The notes beneath the pieces were generated by a model. The model had not been told where the DNA came from. It did not search any database and saw only the letters and a list, made by a program, of their open reading frames with translations. From NCBI GenBank assembly GCA_036564195.1, contig DATCLA010000234.1, positions 1 through 51,802 on the forward strand: DNA of 51,802 nt. Reading direction: 5' to 3'. The stretch is from DATCLA01 sp036564195 (GTDB lineage: Bacteria; Bacillota; UBA4882; UBA8346). The position numbers were made by a program, and so were the translations under genes. Below, piece after piece: positions 7,542 through 15,952 of this stretch. Position 1 is the first letter of the stretch; each line of letters begins with the position of its first letter.

Positions 7542-10500
7542 ATGCCGAAACGTACAGATATTAATAAAGTAATGATTATTGGTTCCGGACCGATTATTAT
7601 CGGTCAGGCCTGTGAGTTTGACTATTCGGGAACTCAGGCCTGTAAAGCCCTGCGTAAGCTGGGATACCAGATCGTCTTGGTAAACTCAAACCCGGCTACC
7701 ATTATGACTGATCCCGGTATGGCTGATGTTACTTATATCGAACCCCTGAATGTGAAACGGTTGACCGAGATTATTGCCCAGGAGCGGCCCGATGCGTTAC
7801 TGCCGAATCTGGGCGGCCAGTCAGCCCTGAACCTCTGCGCCGAGCTTAACCAGGCCGGAGTCCTGAAACAATATGGGGTCAAAGTGATCGGAGTGGAACT
7901 TGATGCAATTGAACGCGGTGAAGACCGGATTGCTTTCAAGGAAACCATGAACCGGCTGGGTATACCGATACCCAAAAGCCAACCGGCGTACAGCGTTGAG
8001 GAAGCGGAACGGATCGCCGCGGAACTGGGCTATCCGGTAGTGATCCGGCCCGCTTATACCATGGGCGGCACCGGCGGTGGACTGGTATACAATGTCGAAG
8101 AGTTACGCCTGGTGGCCAGCAGAGGGATTGCTGCCAGTATGGTAGGCCAGATTTTAGTGGAAGAAGCGGTAATCGGCTGGGAAGAACTTGAGCTCGAAGT
8201 GGTACGGGACGCCAAAAATCAGATGATTACCGTCTGTTTTATTGAAAACGTGGACCCTATGGGCGTTCATACCGGAGATTCGTTCTGTGTGGCACCGATG
8301 TTAACCATCAGCCGGGAAGTACAACAGCGGCTGCAACAATACGCCTATGCGATCGTCGAAGCGATCCAGGTGATTGGTGGGACTAATGTCCAGTTTGCCC
8401 ATGACCCGGTCAGCGACAGGATTGTGGTGATTGAGATTAACCCTCGGACTTCCCGCTCCTCGGCCTTGGCCTCCAAGGCAACGGGCTTCCCAATCGCGAT
8501 GGTCTCGGCACTGCTGGCAGCCGGCTTAACCCTGGATGAAATCCCTTATTGGCGGGAGGGGACCCTGGATAAATATACGCCCTGCGGTGATTATGTAGTA
8601 GTCAAATTTGCCCGTTGGGCCTTTGAAAAGTTTAAAGGTGCCATCGATAAATTGGGTACTCAGATGCGGGCGGTCGGCGAGGTCATGAGTATCGGCAAAA
8701 ATTATAAAGAAGCGTTGCAAAAGGCAATCCGCTCCCTGGAGACCGGCCGTTACGGATTGGGATTTGTTAAAGACTTTCACCGGCGCTCTTTGGCGGAATT
8801 AATTGAGTTACTACGGGATCCTTCCAGTGAACGGCATTTTATTATGTACGAAGCCCTGCGTCAGGGTGCCACGGTTGAAGAGTTGCACCGGATTACCCAT
8901 GTTAAGCAGTGGTTTATTGAGCAAATGCAGGAATTGGTCCAGCTGGAGGGGGAGATCTTAAAATATAAAGGGAGTAGCCTGCCGGATGAGTTATTCCGCC
9001 GGGCCAAAGAGGACGGCTTTTCCGACCGTTATCTGGCCCAACTTTTGGATCTGCCCGAGTCGGAACTGCGCAGTCGGCGTACTGCTTTAGGAATTACCAA
9101 GCGGTGGGAGGCGATTCCGGTTAGCGGAGTTACCGATGCAGCCTATTATTATTCAACTTATCAGAGTAATAATACCCCGGACCATAGCATTACCCCCAGT
9201 AAACGGCGAAAAGTGATGATCCTAGGTGGCGGGCCCAACCGGATCGGCCAGGGAATCGAATTTGACTATTGTTGTGTGCATGCCGCCTTTGCCCTGCGGG
9301 AACTCGGGTTGGAGACAATTATGGTAAATTGTAACCCGGAGACGGTCTCTACTGACTATGACACCTCCGACAAACTATACTTTGAGCCACTGACGGTGGA
9401 GGAGGTGTTGAGCATTTATGAGAGAGAAAATCCGGAAGGGGTAATCGTCCAATTCGGAGGGCAGACACCTTTAAATATCGCGGCGGAACTGGCCCGGGAG
9501 GGAGTGCGGATCCTGGGAACCTCGCCGGAAACCATTGATCTGGCTGAAGACAGAGACCGCTTCCGGATCATGATGGACAAGTTGGGGATTCCCATGCCGG
9601 AGTCGGGAATGGCGGTCAATGTGGACCAAGCCCTGGAGGTGGCGGCACGAATCGGTTATCCGGTGATGGTGCGTCCTTCGTATGTATTGGGTGGACGGGG
9701 AATGGAGGTAGTTTATGACGCGGATAAATTGCGTGAATATATGGCGGCGGCGGTCAATGTAACACCGGAGCGGCCCATTTTAATCGATAAGTTCCTGGAA
9801 AACGCCATTGAGGCCGAAGCCGACGCCCTTGCCGACGTCACCGGGGCGTACGTCCCGGCGGTAATGGAACATATTGAACTGGCCGGAATTCACTCCGGAG
9901 ATTCGGCTTGTGTGATCCCGCCGATTACTATTCCGGAACGGCATTTAGCCACCATCGAAGCATATACCCGTACCATCGCTCGGGAGTTAAAGGTGGTCGG
10001 CTTGATAAATGTCCAATATGCCATTGCTAACGACCGGGTTTATGTGCTTGAGGCTAATCCCCGGGCGTCCCGGACTGTCCCGCTGGTCTCCAAAATTGCC
10101 AATGTTTCCATGGCCTGGGTTGCTACTGAATTGATGCTGGGCGGGTTGACAGTGCGGGATGCCGGCTTTGAACGGCGGAAGATTCCTTATTATGGCGTCA
10201 AAGAGGCGGTTTTCCCCTTTAATATGTTGCCGGAGGTGGACCCGGTCTTAGGTCCGGAGATGCGTTCCACTGGCGAGGTGTTGGGTCTGGCGGACTCCTT
10301 TGGCCTGGCTTTCTTTAAAGCCGAGGAAGCGACCCAGGTCCCGCTGCCGGTTTCCGGGGCGGCGCTGATCAGTGTCGCTGAAAAAGGCCCGGCGGTCTTG
10401 GAAATTGCCAGGGAATTGGCGGAACTGGGTTTTACGCTTAAAGCCACTCGGGGGACCCATCAGTTCCTAACCGAGTCTGGAATCAGTGCGGAACTGGTGC

Positions 10501-10763
10501 TCAAATTGAATGAAGGCCGCCCCAATCTGATTGACGAAATGATGAATAACCAGGTTCAACTGGTGATTAATACTCCTATCGGTAAACGCGGCCAGACGGA
10601 TGACTCCTACATTCGTAAGACCGCCATTAAATATAAGATTCCCTATATCACCACTTTGGCGGCGGCATTGGCCAGTGCCCGAGGGATTGCCGCTTACCGG
10701 GCGTCCTTAAGCGGTGCGGTTACGGTTAAACCGCTGCAAGCTTATCATGGGGACCTCCGCTAA
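7542..10763 (+). CDS. carB: Carbamoyl-phosphate synthase large subunit
   Basis: At 1,073 residues this is full length. It makes carbamoyl phosphate from bicarbonate, ATP and ammonia (from the glutaminase subunit) for pyrimidine and arginine synthesis. The first ATP-grasp half opens with KVMIIGSGPIIIGQACEFDY (residues 9-28). The second opens with KVMILGGGPNRIGQGIEFDY (near residue 560), giving the duplicated architecture with an oligomerisation domain between the halves. The C-terminal part from about 940 is the methylglyoxal-synthase-like allosteric domain. A GGAAAGGA site precedes the ATG. The partner carA is not in the window, and the 575 bp upstream hold no gene, so carB is transcribed apart from it here. 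A clear terminator follows. Confidence 0.98.
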   Translation: MPKRTDINKVMIIGSGPIIIGQACEFDYSGTQACKALRKLGYQIVLVNSNPATIMTDPGMADVTYIEPLNVKRLTEIIAQERPDALLPNLGGQSALNLCAELNQAGVLKQYGVKVIGVELDAIERGEDRIAFKETMNRLGIPIPKSQPAYSVEEAERIAAELGYPVVIRPAYTMGGTGGGLVYNVEELRLVASRGIAASMVGQILVEEAVIGWEELELEVVRDAKNQMITVCFIENVDPMGVHTGDSFCVAPMLTISREVQQRLQQYAYAIVEAIQVIGGTNVQFAHDPVSDRIVVIEINPRTSRSSALASKATGFPIAMVSALLAAGLTLDEIPYWREGTLDKYTPCGDYVVVKFARWAFEKFKGAIDKLGTQMRAVGEVMSIGKNYKEALQKAIRSLETGRYGLGFVKDFHRRSLAELIELLRDPSSERHFIMYEALRQGATVEELHRITHVKQWFIEQMQELVQLEGEILKYKGSSLPDELFRRAKEDGFSDRYLAQLLDLPESELRSRRTALGITKRWEAIPVSGVTDAAYYYSTYQSNNTPDHSITPSKRRKVMILGGGPNRIGQGIEFDYCCVHAAFALRELGLETIMVNCNPETVSTDYDTSDKLYFEPLTVEEVLSIYERENPEGVIVQFGGQTPLNIAAELAREGVRILGTSPETIDLAEDRDRFRIMMDKLGIPMPESGMAVNVDQALEVAARIGYPVMVRPSYVLGGRGMEVVYDADKLREYMAAAVNVTPERPILIDKFLENAIEAEADALADVTGAYVPAVMEHIELAGIHSGDSACVIPPITIPERHLATIEAYTRTIARELKVVGLINVQYAIANDRVYVLEANPRASRTVPLVSKIANVSMAWVATELMLGGLTVRDAGFERRKIPYYGVKEAVFPFNMLPEVDPVLGPEMRSTGEVLGLADSFGLAFFKAEEATQVPLPVSGAALISVAEKGPAVLEIARELAELGFTLKATRGTHQFLTESGISAELVLKLNEGRPNLIDEMMNNQVQLVINTPIGKRGQTDDSYIRKTAIKYKIPYITTLAAALASARGIAAYRASLSGAVTVKPLQAYHGDLR

Positions 10764-10795
10764 ACCTGGTGGCAAATTGCGAAATTTGAATGTCT

Positions 10796-10826
10796 AAACC
10801 TGCTGAAATTGCAGGTTTTTTCTTTT
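10796..10826 (+). terminator. Rho-independent terminator after carB
   Basis: The stem AACCTGC (10797-10803) pairs with GCAGGTT (10811-10817) across a 7-nt loop and runs into TTTTCTTTT. It lies between carB and the oppositely oriented methyltransferase gene. Confidence 0.85.
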
Positions 10827-10836
10827 GTCAGACTGT

Positions 10837-11547
10837 TTAGGTTACAGTTCCCAGGTGAACCACAGCAATTCCCCAACTTAACGAGTGACATTCCACTTTG
10901 GCCAAGCCTAGTTGGTGGAAGTGGTCGGTTATTTGGGATGCCTCGCCAAAGTTGAGGATTGACTGACAAAGATAGCGGTAGGCTCTTTCATTCTGTGCGA
11001 CCCACCGACCCAAGCTGGTAATACCGTAAGTTAAATACCAGCGGTATAATTGCTTGACCAGCGGTAACCCGGGAGTAACCAACTCCAGGGAGACGATCCG
11101 GCCGCCCGGTTTAACCACCCGTTGCATTTCTCTTAATACTTGCAACGGCGCGGCAACATTACGAAGCCCATAACTGATAATTGCGCCATCGAAGGTAGCG
11201 GCGGCAAAAGGCAGCTTTTGGGCGTCACCTTGAAGGAAACAGACCCTGCCGGAATTAGCGGGAAGCTTTCGGGATTTGGCTACTGTTAACATTCGGGCTG
11301 AGAGGTCCAGACCGATTACTTTACCGTCGGGGCCGACTTTTTTGGCCAGCGACCGGGTGATCCTACCGGTGCCGCAACAGACGTCCAAGAAGTGGGATCC
11401 CGGTTGGACTCCGATCCGGTTAACCGCAAACTTTTGCCAGTAATGGTGGATTCCAAGACTCATAATTGTGTTTAGGCGGTCATATTGGTCGGCAATGGCA
11501 TCAAAGAGGGTCCGGATGGTCTCCGGGTCTTTGGTCAGTTGCGTCAT
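10837..11547 (-). CDS. menG: Demethylmenaquinone methyltransferase (UbiE/MenG)
   Basis: This SAM-dependent methyltransferase performs the last step of menaquinone synthesis, adding a methyl group to demethylmenaquinone. The opening motif FDAIADQYDRLNTIMSLGIH is the UbiE/MenG signature. LDVCCGTGRI is SAM motif I, GLDLSARML follows as motif II, and YGLRNVAAP and VVKPGGRIVSLE are also family hallmarks. I start at the ATG at 11547 (236 residues), which has a GGGGGG run about 9 bases upstream. A TTG at 11586 would add 13 residues but has no good site. Menaquinone implies a membrane electron-transport chain. The gene stands alone between carB and the divergent protease gene. Confidence 0.95.
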   Translation of the reverse strand: MTQLTKDPETIRTLFDAIADQYDRLNTIMSLGIHHYWQKFAVNRIGVQPGSHFLDVCCGTGRITRSLAKKVGPDGKVIGLDLSARMLTVAKSRKLPANSGRVCFLQGDAQKLPFAAATFDGAIISYGLRNVAAPLQVLREMQRVVKPGGRIVSLELVTPGLPLVKQLYRWYLTYGITSLGRWVAQNERAYRYLCQSILNFGEASQITDHFHQLGLAKVECHSLSWGIAVVHLGTVT

Positions 11548-11760
11548 TGGTAAATTCCCCCCGGAATTAGGTTGGGTGGATTTCAAGGTTTATATCCGGA
11601 ATTAACCGTAAATTATTGTTAATAAAGAGGTTTCCTGATGGAGTTAATAATGTTAAAATATAGTAACGGCTATGAAAATGTGAAAGGCCCGGGGCGTAAC
11701 ACAGTTAAGTTGTTACGGTTTTCCCACTTCGAGATAACTTTGAACCAAAGGGGTGTTCGA

Positions 11761-13437
11761 ATGGCTAAAGTATTACCCAAAGATTACGGTTCTTACTTAT
11801 GGCGCGGTGGTGAGGCTATCGCGGTTGAGAAAGAAGCAGAACGATTTACCCTGATTCCGGCATACCGGGAAAAGCTGGAGCGGGTAAGCCGTCTTCCCGG
11901 AGTGCAGCGGGTTAAACCCCTTAATCAACAGATTTACCGGGTTGAAATTAATGCTATGGAACGGGATAGCGCCATGGCCCTGCTGCGGTCTGCCCCGTTT
12001 AACGGTATTGTTCACCACGCTTATCATCCAAAAGGTGAGTCTGATACCGTATATTACCTCACTGACAAGATCATCGTGAAGCTGCTTCCGGAGGGCAGTG
12101 TCGCGGAGTTCGAACAGTTATTGGCTAAATACAAACTGAATTTTATTAAGGAATACGAACGGCTGCCTCGGACTTACCTTTTACAGGTTACGGCCTCCAG
12201 CGGAGAAAACCCGTTGAAAATCGCCAACCGTCTGGCCGAAGAGGCACCGGTTGCTTCGGCTGAACCTAATCTGGTGAACCGGTTTTTGCCTTCCTTTATT
12301 CCGAATGATCCGCTGTTTAAAAGACAATGGCATTTAGCTGCTGCGGCAGGACCGCAATTAGTGGCTGAGGCCTCGGTCAATGCTCCGGAAGCCTGGGACC
12401 ATACTTTGGGGGAACGCCGGGTGACCGTAGCAATAATTGACGATGGCTTTGATTTAAACCATCCGGATTTCAGCGGTGCCGGTAAAATTGTACATCCCCG
12501 TGATTACGTTGATGGGGACGCTCATCCTTTCCCTGAAGCATTCCGTGGCGATTATCACGGGACCCCTTGCGCCGGAGTGGCCTTGGCGGAAAGCAACGGT
12601 CGGGGGACGGTGGGGGCCGCTCCGGGCTGTGCCCTGATGCCGGTGCGTTTTCCTCTAACTGCAGATGATGATTTATTAATTGAGATTTTTAATGAAACCG
12701 GCAGTATAGCAGATGTGATCTCCTGCAGTTGGGGACCGCCGCCGGTGTACTCCCCGTTACCGACTGCTTTAGATGATACTTTAACCGATCTGGCTGTCTG
12801 CGGCGGTCCCCGCGGCCAAGGAGTGGTGATCGTAGTCGCGGCCGGTAACTTCAATGCCCCACTTCGCAGTCAGGGTGTCCCCGGCGGGTTTGAATGGCTG
12901 GATTATGGCTCAGGGTTGATCCACCGGACCTTTGGGCGGATTTTAAACGGATTTGCCGCTCATCCCAAGGTAGTGACGGTAGCGGCCTCCACCAGCCTGA
13001 ATAAGCATGCGGCTTACAGCAACTGGGGGCCGGAGGTAAGTATTGCAGCGCCGAGTAACAATTTTCATCCCTTGGACCCCAATCAATATGTAGGGGGACT
13101 GGGTATTTGGACCACTGATAATGAACAATACGGGTTGGGCTTTACCGCAAACAGTAATTATACAGGAAATTTCGGGGGAACTTCCAGCGCCGCCCCTTTA
13201 GCTGCGGGCGTGGCAGCGCTGGTTTTATCGGCTAACCCTAAATTGACTGCGGCTGAGGTTAAACAGATCTTACAGGAGACCGCTGATAAAATTGTTGACC
13301 CGGATCCGGACCCGATTTTAGGGACCAACCGGGGCCAATACGATTCCCAAGGCCGTTGCGACTGGTTCGGTTACGGTAAGGTCAATGCGGCCCAGGCGGT
13401 TCAAAAGGCGCTGCAACTTGCAGAAAATAAGCCATAA
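11761..13437 (+). CDS. Subtilisin-like serine protease (peptidase S8), no signal peptide
   Basis: From ATG 11761 (AAAGGGG site) the product has 558 residues; an upstream ATG at 11638 would add 41 residues of unconvincing sequence. Residues 1-175 look like a prodomain with two similar half-repeats, each ending near TYLLQV or QIYRVEI. The catalytic domain follows, with the triad at Asp227 (AIIDDGFDLNHPDF), His266 (DYHGTPCAG) and Ser475 (GGTSSAAPLAAG), and the oxyanion Asn363 (AAGNFN). All catalytic residues are intact. There is no N-terminal signal or membrane segment, so it is intracellular or exported by another route. It resembles fervidolysin-like subtilases with an N-terminal prodomain. 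The substrate is unknown. Confidence 0.93.
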   Translation: MAKVLPKDYGSYLWRGGEAIAVEKEAERFTLIPAYREKLERVSRLPGVQRVKPLNQQIYRVEINAMERDSAMALLRSAPFNGIVHHAYHPKGESDTVYYLTDKIIVKLLPEGSVAEFEQLLAKYKLNFIKEYERLPRTYLLQVTASSGENPLKIANRLAEEAPVASAEPNLVNRFLPSFIPNDPLFKRQWHLAAAAGPQLVAEASVNAPEAWDHTLGERRVTVAIIDDGFDLNHPDFSGAGKIVHPRDYVDGDAHPFPEAFRGDYHGTPCAGVALAESNGRGTVGAAPGCALMPVRFPLTADDDLLIEIFNETGSIADVISCSWGPPPVYSPLPTALDDTLTDLAVCGGPRGQGVVIVVAAGNFNAPLRSQGVPGGFEWLDYGSGLIHRTFGRILNGFAAHPKVVTVAASTSLNKHAAYSNWGPEVSIAAPSNNFHPLDPNQYVGGLGIWTTDNEQYGLGFTANSNYTGNFGGTSSAAPLAAGVAALVLSANPKLTAAEVKQILQETADKIVDPDPDPILGTNRGQYDSQGRCDWFGYGKVNAAQAVQKALQLAENKP

Positions 13438-13533
13438 CAACTGATGGCGATCTTAAAGTAATGCCTGAATCCAGGAGTTATCAAGTTTTTGGCGTGGGGC
13501 CCGATTAGCCTCACGTCGGGAGGAGAGCAAGAA

Positions 13534-13554
13534 CAGCCTTCTAATTGCAGGCTG
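13534..13554 (-). terminator. Hairpin directly after the prfC stop
   Basis: CAGCCT (13534-13539) pairs with AGGCTG (13549-13554). On the minus strand the hairpin follows the prfC stop by one base and leads into TTCTTG. The T-run is short, so efficiency is uncertain. The region lies between two convergent genes. Confidence 0.4.
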
Positions 13555-13555
13555 A

Positions 13556-15178
13556 TTATTCCGGATTTTCTATTCCCCGGGGTGGCGCCGGCAGAAAGCG
13601 GATCCCGGGATTTTTTTCGGCTACATTTCGAAAAACCCATTCACTGCGAAATAACGCTACCGGGAGGCCGGATTTATCCTCCAGTAGTAGATCACCCTGG
13701 AGATTGATTTTAGACCGGGCAGTAATTCCCGGACCCTGGAGCCAGCGGGCCATGACGAAGGGAAGGTGCTGTAGTTCAATTTCCACTCCGTACTCACTGC
13801 GCAGCCGGTATTCAAAGACTTCGAATTGGAGGGCGCCGACTACTCCGATGATGAAAGATTCAAAGCCGCTGTCCGGCTGTTTGAAGAGTTGGACCGTGCC
13901 TTCCTGGGTAAGCTGGGTAACGCCTTTGATGAACTGCTTCCGTTTCATGGTGTCTTTCGGCTGAACCCGGGCAAATTGTTCCGGAGGAAAGACCGGAAAG
14001 GGTTCGAAACGAAATTTCCGGTGTTCGCTGCAGAGGGTGTCGCCAATCCCAAAAATGCCCGGATCAAACAGGCCAATAATGTCTCCGGGAAAAGCCTCCG
14101 TGACCACCGTTCGTTCCTGGGCCATAAATTGTTGCGGCTGAGCCAGTTTCACCGGTTTACCGGACTGCATATGAAAGACGCTCATCCCGCGGGTAAATTT
14201 GCCGGAACAGACCCGGGCAAAGGCCAGCCGGTCCCGGTGGGCCGGATTCATATTGGCCTGAATCTTAAAGATAAAGGCAGAAAATTCCTCATTGTCCGGT
14301 TCCAGCAATCCCTCGGAGGTAAAATGGGGTCCGGGTGCGGGTGCCAGCCGTAAAAATTCCGTTAAAAAGGGCTCTACACCAAAATTAGTCATCGCGCTGC
14401 CGAAAAACACCGGAGTCAGCTGGCCGGTTTGAATTTTTTGGTTATCAAACGCTTCTCCGGCAGTATTTAAAAGGTCAATATCGTTACAAAGCGCTTCGTA
14501 AATCTCTGGGCCTAAGATTGAGGCAAAGGCTGGATCGTTCACACTGCCGGTAGTCGTAGGTAATACCCATTGACCGTGGGCGCCGGAGGTTTCCAACAGT
14601 TCGATCTGGGCAAGCCGGCGGTTATAGACTCCTTGGTAATCACCGTTAATACCAATGGGCCAATTCATCGGATAGGAACTGATCCCTAAAACTTTTTCAA
14701 GCTCATCCATTAGCTCAAAAGGGTTTTTACCGTGACGGTCCATTTTATTGATGAAAGTGAAAACAGGAATGCCCCGTTGTTTACAAACCTTGAAGAGTTT
14801 GATAGTCTGGGCTTCAACGCCTTTGGCGACGTCAATTAACATTACCGCGCTGTCGGCAGCCATTAAAGTGCGGTAAGTGTCTTCACTGAAGTCCTGGTGA
14901 CCTGGAGTATCGAGAATATTGATTTGGTATCCTTGATATTCAAACTGTAACACGCTGGAGGTAACCGAGATGCCGCGTTGCTTTTCAATCTCCATCCAGT
15001 CGGAAACCGCATGCTTTTGCGCTTTGCGGGCTTTGACCGAACCGGCAAGGTGAATGGCACCTCCGTATAGCAGCAGTTTTTCGGTTAATGTGGTTTTTCC
15101 AGCGTCCGGGTGGGCGATGATTGCAAAGGTCCGGCGCCGATTAATCTCCGCTTGAAGTTGCTCTTTAAGTTGGAGCAA
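13556..15178 (-). CDS. prfC: Peptide chain release factor 3
   Basis: This translational GTPase removes RF1/RF2 from the ribosome after termination. G1 is AHPDAGKTT, the switch I region contains EKQRGISVTSS, G3 is DTPGHQDFSEDTYRTL and G4 is NKMDR. The DFSEDTYRTL segment and VKARKAQKHAVSDWMEIEKQ are specific to RF3 rather than EF-G. The length of 540 residues fits the family. I place the start at TTG 15178, which gives LLQLKEQLQAEINRRRTF and has GGAGGG about 10 bases upstream. Earlier in-frame codons would add a hydrophobic stretch foreign to RF3. It is a single gene opposite the cellulase cluster. Confidence 0.96.
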   Translation of the reverse strand: MLQLKEQLQAEINRRRTFAIIAHPDAGKTTLTEKLLLYGGAIHLAGSVKARKAQKHAVSDWMEIEKQRGISVTSSVLQFEYQGYQINILDTPGHQDFSEDTYRTLMAADSAVMLIDVAKGVEAQTIKLFKVCKQRGIPVFTFINKMDRHGKNPFELMDELEKVLGISSYPMNWPIGINGDYQGVYNRRLAQIELLETSGAHGQWVLPTTTGSVNDPAFASILGPEIYEALCNDIDLLNTAGEAFDNQKIQTGQLTPVFFGSAMTNFGVEPFLTEFLRLAPAPGPHFTSEGLLEPDNEEFSAFIFKIQANMNPAHRDRLAFARVCSGKFTRGMSVFHMQSGKPVKLAQPQQFMAQERTVVTEAFPGDIIGLFDPGIFGIGDTLCSEHRKFRFEPFPVFPPEQFARVQPKDTMKRKQFIKGVTQLTQEGTVQLFKQPDSGFESFIIGVVGALQFEVFEYRLRSEYGVEIELQHLPFVMARWLQGPGITARSKINLQGDLLLEDKSGLPVALFRSEWVFRNVAEKNPGIRFLPAPPRGIENPE

Positions 15179-15779
15179 TGTCAGAAACCCTCCATCTAAA
15201 AGTAGAATCAGAGTCAACAACCTAAAACTCCATTTCACCATTATAGCTTAGAAAAAGCAGTGTTACAAGATGAGAGCCGGTTAATTTCGGATTAACCAGA
15301 TGCTTCAGATTTAAAGGCCAGGCAGGGCCCACATCGCTAACTTCCGAAAATTTGACAGGGAAATTTTGGGATCAAAGAAGGATATTTCCAATTGCTGTCA
15401 AATTACTTTACAAAGTCATTTATAAGTAGATTAAAACATAAAGAAAATAAAATAAATTAAAAACAGGGCATAAGGCGCAGTAATTAAAACATATGGTAAA
15501 TATAATTCGAGTATACCAGCCATACATAGATAGTTCAAACGAATGGTTTTGTAGAATAGATAAACAGCTTAAGCCGTTAATAAATTACGTTTTTAGATGT
15601 TATACATGAGGGTTAAAGCTGAAGACTAAGTTTTTTCAACAGCTACAGCAAGAATCCGCCCACCATAGTAGTGCAGCCGCAATGGTACTGGTAAAACCAA
15701 AACCGGAGCAGCAGGAGATTGTATTGAGCGAAAGTTTGGATATAATGACGAATTAATTTATCATCTGTTTTCTTTACAA

Positions 15780-15815
15780 AAGCCCAGTCAAGTTTGGAAT
15801 GACCGGGTTTTTCTG
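15780..15815 (+). terminator. Terminator/attenuator-like hairpin in the cluster leader
   Basis: AAGCCCAGTCA (15780-15790) pairs with TGACCGGGTTT (15800-15810) with one mismatch and one G-U, across a 9-nt loop, followed by TTCTGTT. It lies 140 bp upstream of the first gene and no gene lies just before it, so it could act as an attenuator. Confidence 0.5.
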
Positions 15816-15906
15816 TTAATTCGGTTTTGCGCTTGAAACTAAAATAGAGATAAACATCATTAAAGGGAAATATGGGGAAAGGAGGTGGGAGCGCCAACAG
15901 CGATTG

Positions 15907-15928
15907 TGCCTAAGCAGGCAGAGCTTAG
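15907..15928 (+). promoter_or_regulatory. Two mutually exclusive hairpins upstream of the mannanase ribosome site
   Basis: TGCCT (15907-15911) pairs with AGGCA (15916-15920). Alternatively CTAAGC (15910-15915) pairs with GCTTAG (15923-15928). The two stems share bases and cannot coexist. They end a few bases before the GGGGGAAAGGAGG ribosome site (15932-15944), so a switch of translation is conceivable. Confidence 0.35.
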
Positions 15929-15952
15929 ATTGGGGGAAAGGAGGTTTTAAAT

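Larger units (their letters stand above)
15242..15952. other. Long untranslated region ahead of the polysaccharidase cluster
   Basis: No convincing gene is visible on either strand across 711 bp. The first half is AT-rich, with TTGACA at 15352 and TATAAT at 15501 but no properly spaced partner for either. A terminator-like stem sits at 15780-15812, and two overlapping hairpins lie at 15907-15928 just before the first gene. The segment of about 15600-15780 between them is probably transcribed leader. I could not match it to a known riboswitch class. Confidence 0.6.

Noticed and set aside
13826..14353. Plus-strand ORF of 175 codons opposite prfC
   Set aside because: It lies entirely within the well-supported RF3 gene on the other strand and has no recognisable domain.
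15352..15506. TTGACA at 15352 and TATAAT at 15501 as a cluster promoter
   Set aside because: They are about 143 bp apart and neither has a correctly spaced partner.
15643..15897. Minus-strand ORF of 84 codons in the cluster leader
   Set aside because: No ribosome site, no family resemblance, and it overlaps the terminator-like hairpin; likely chance.
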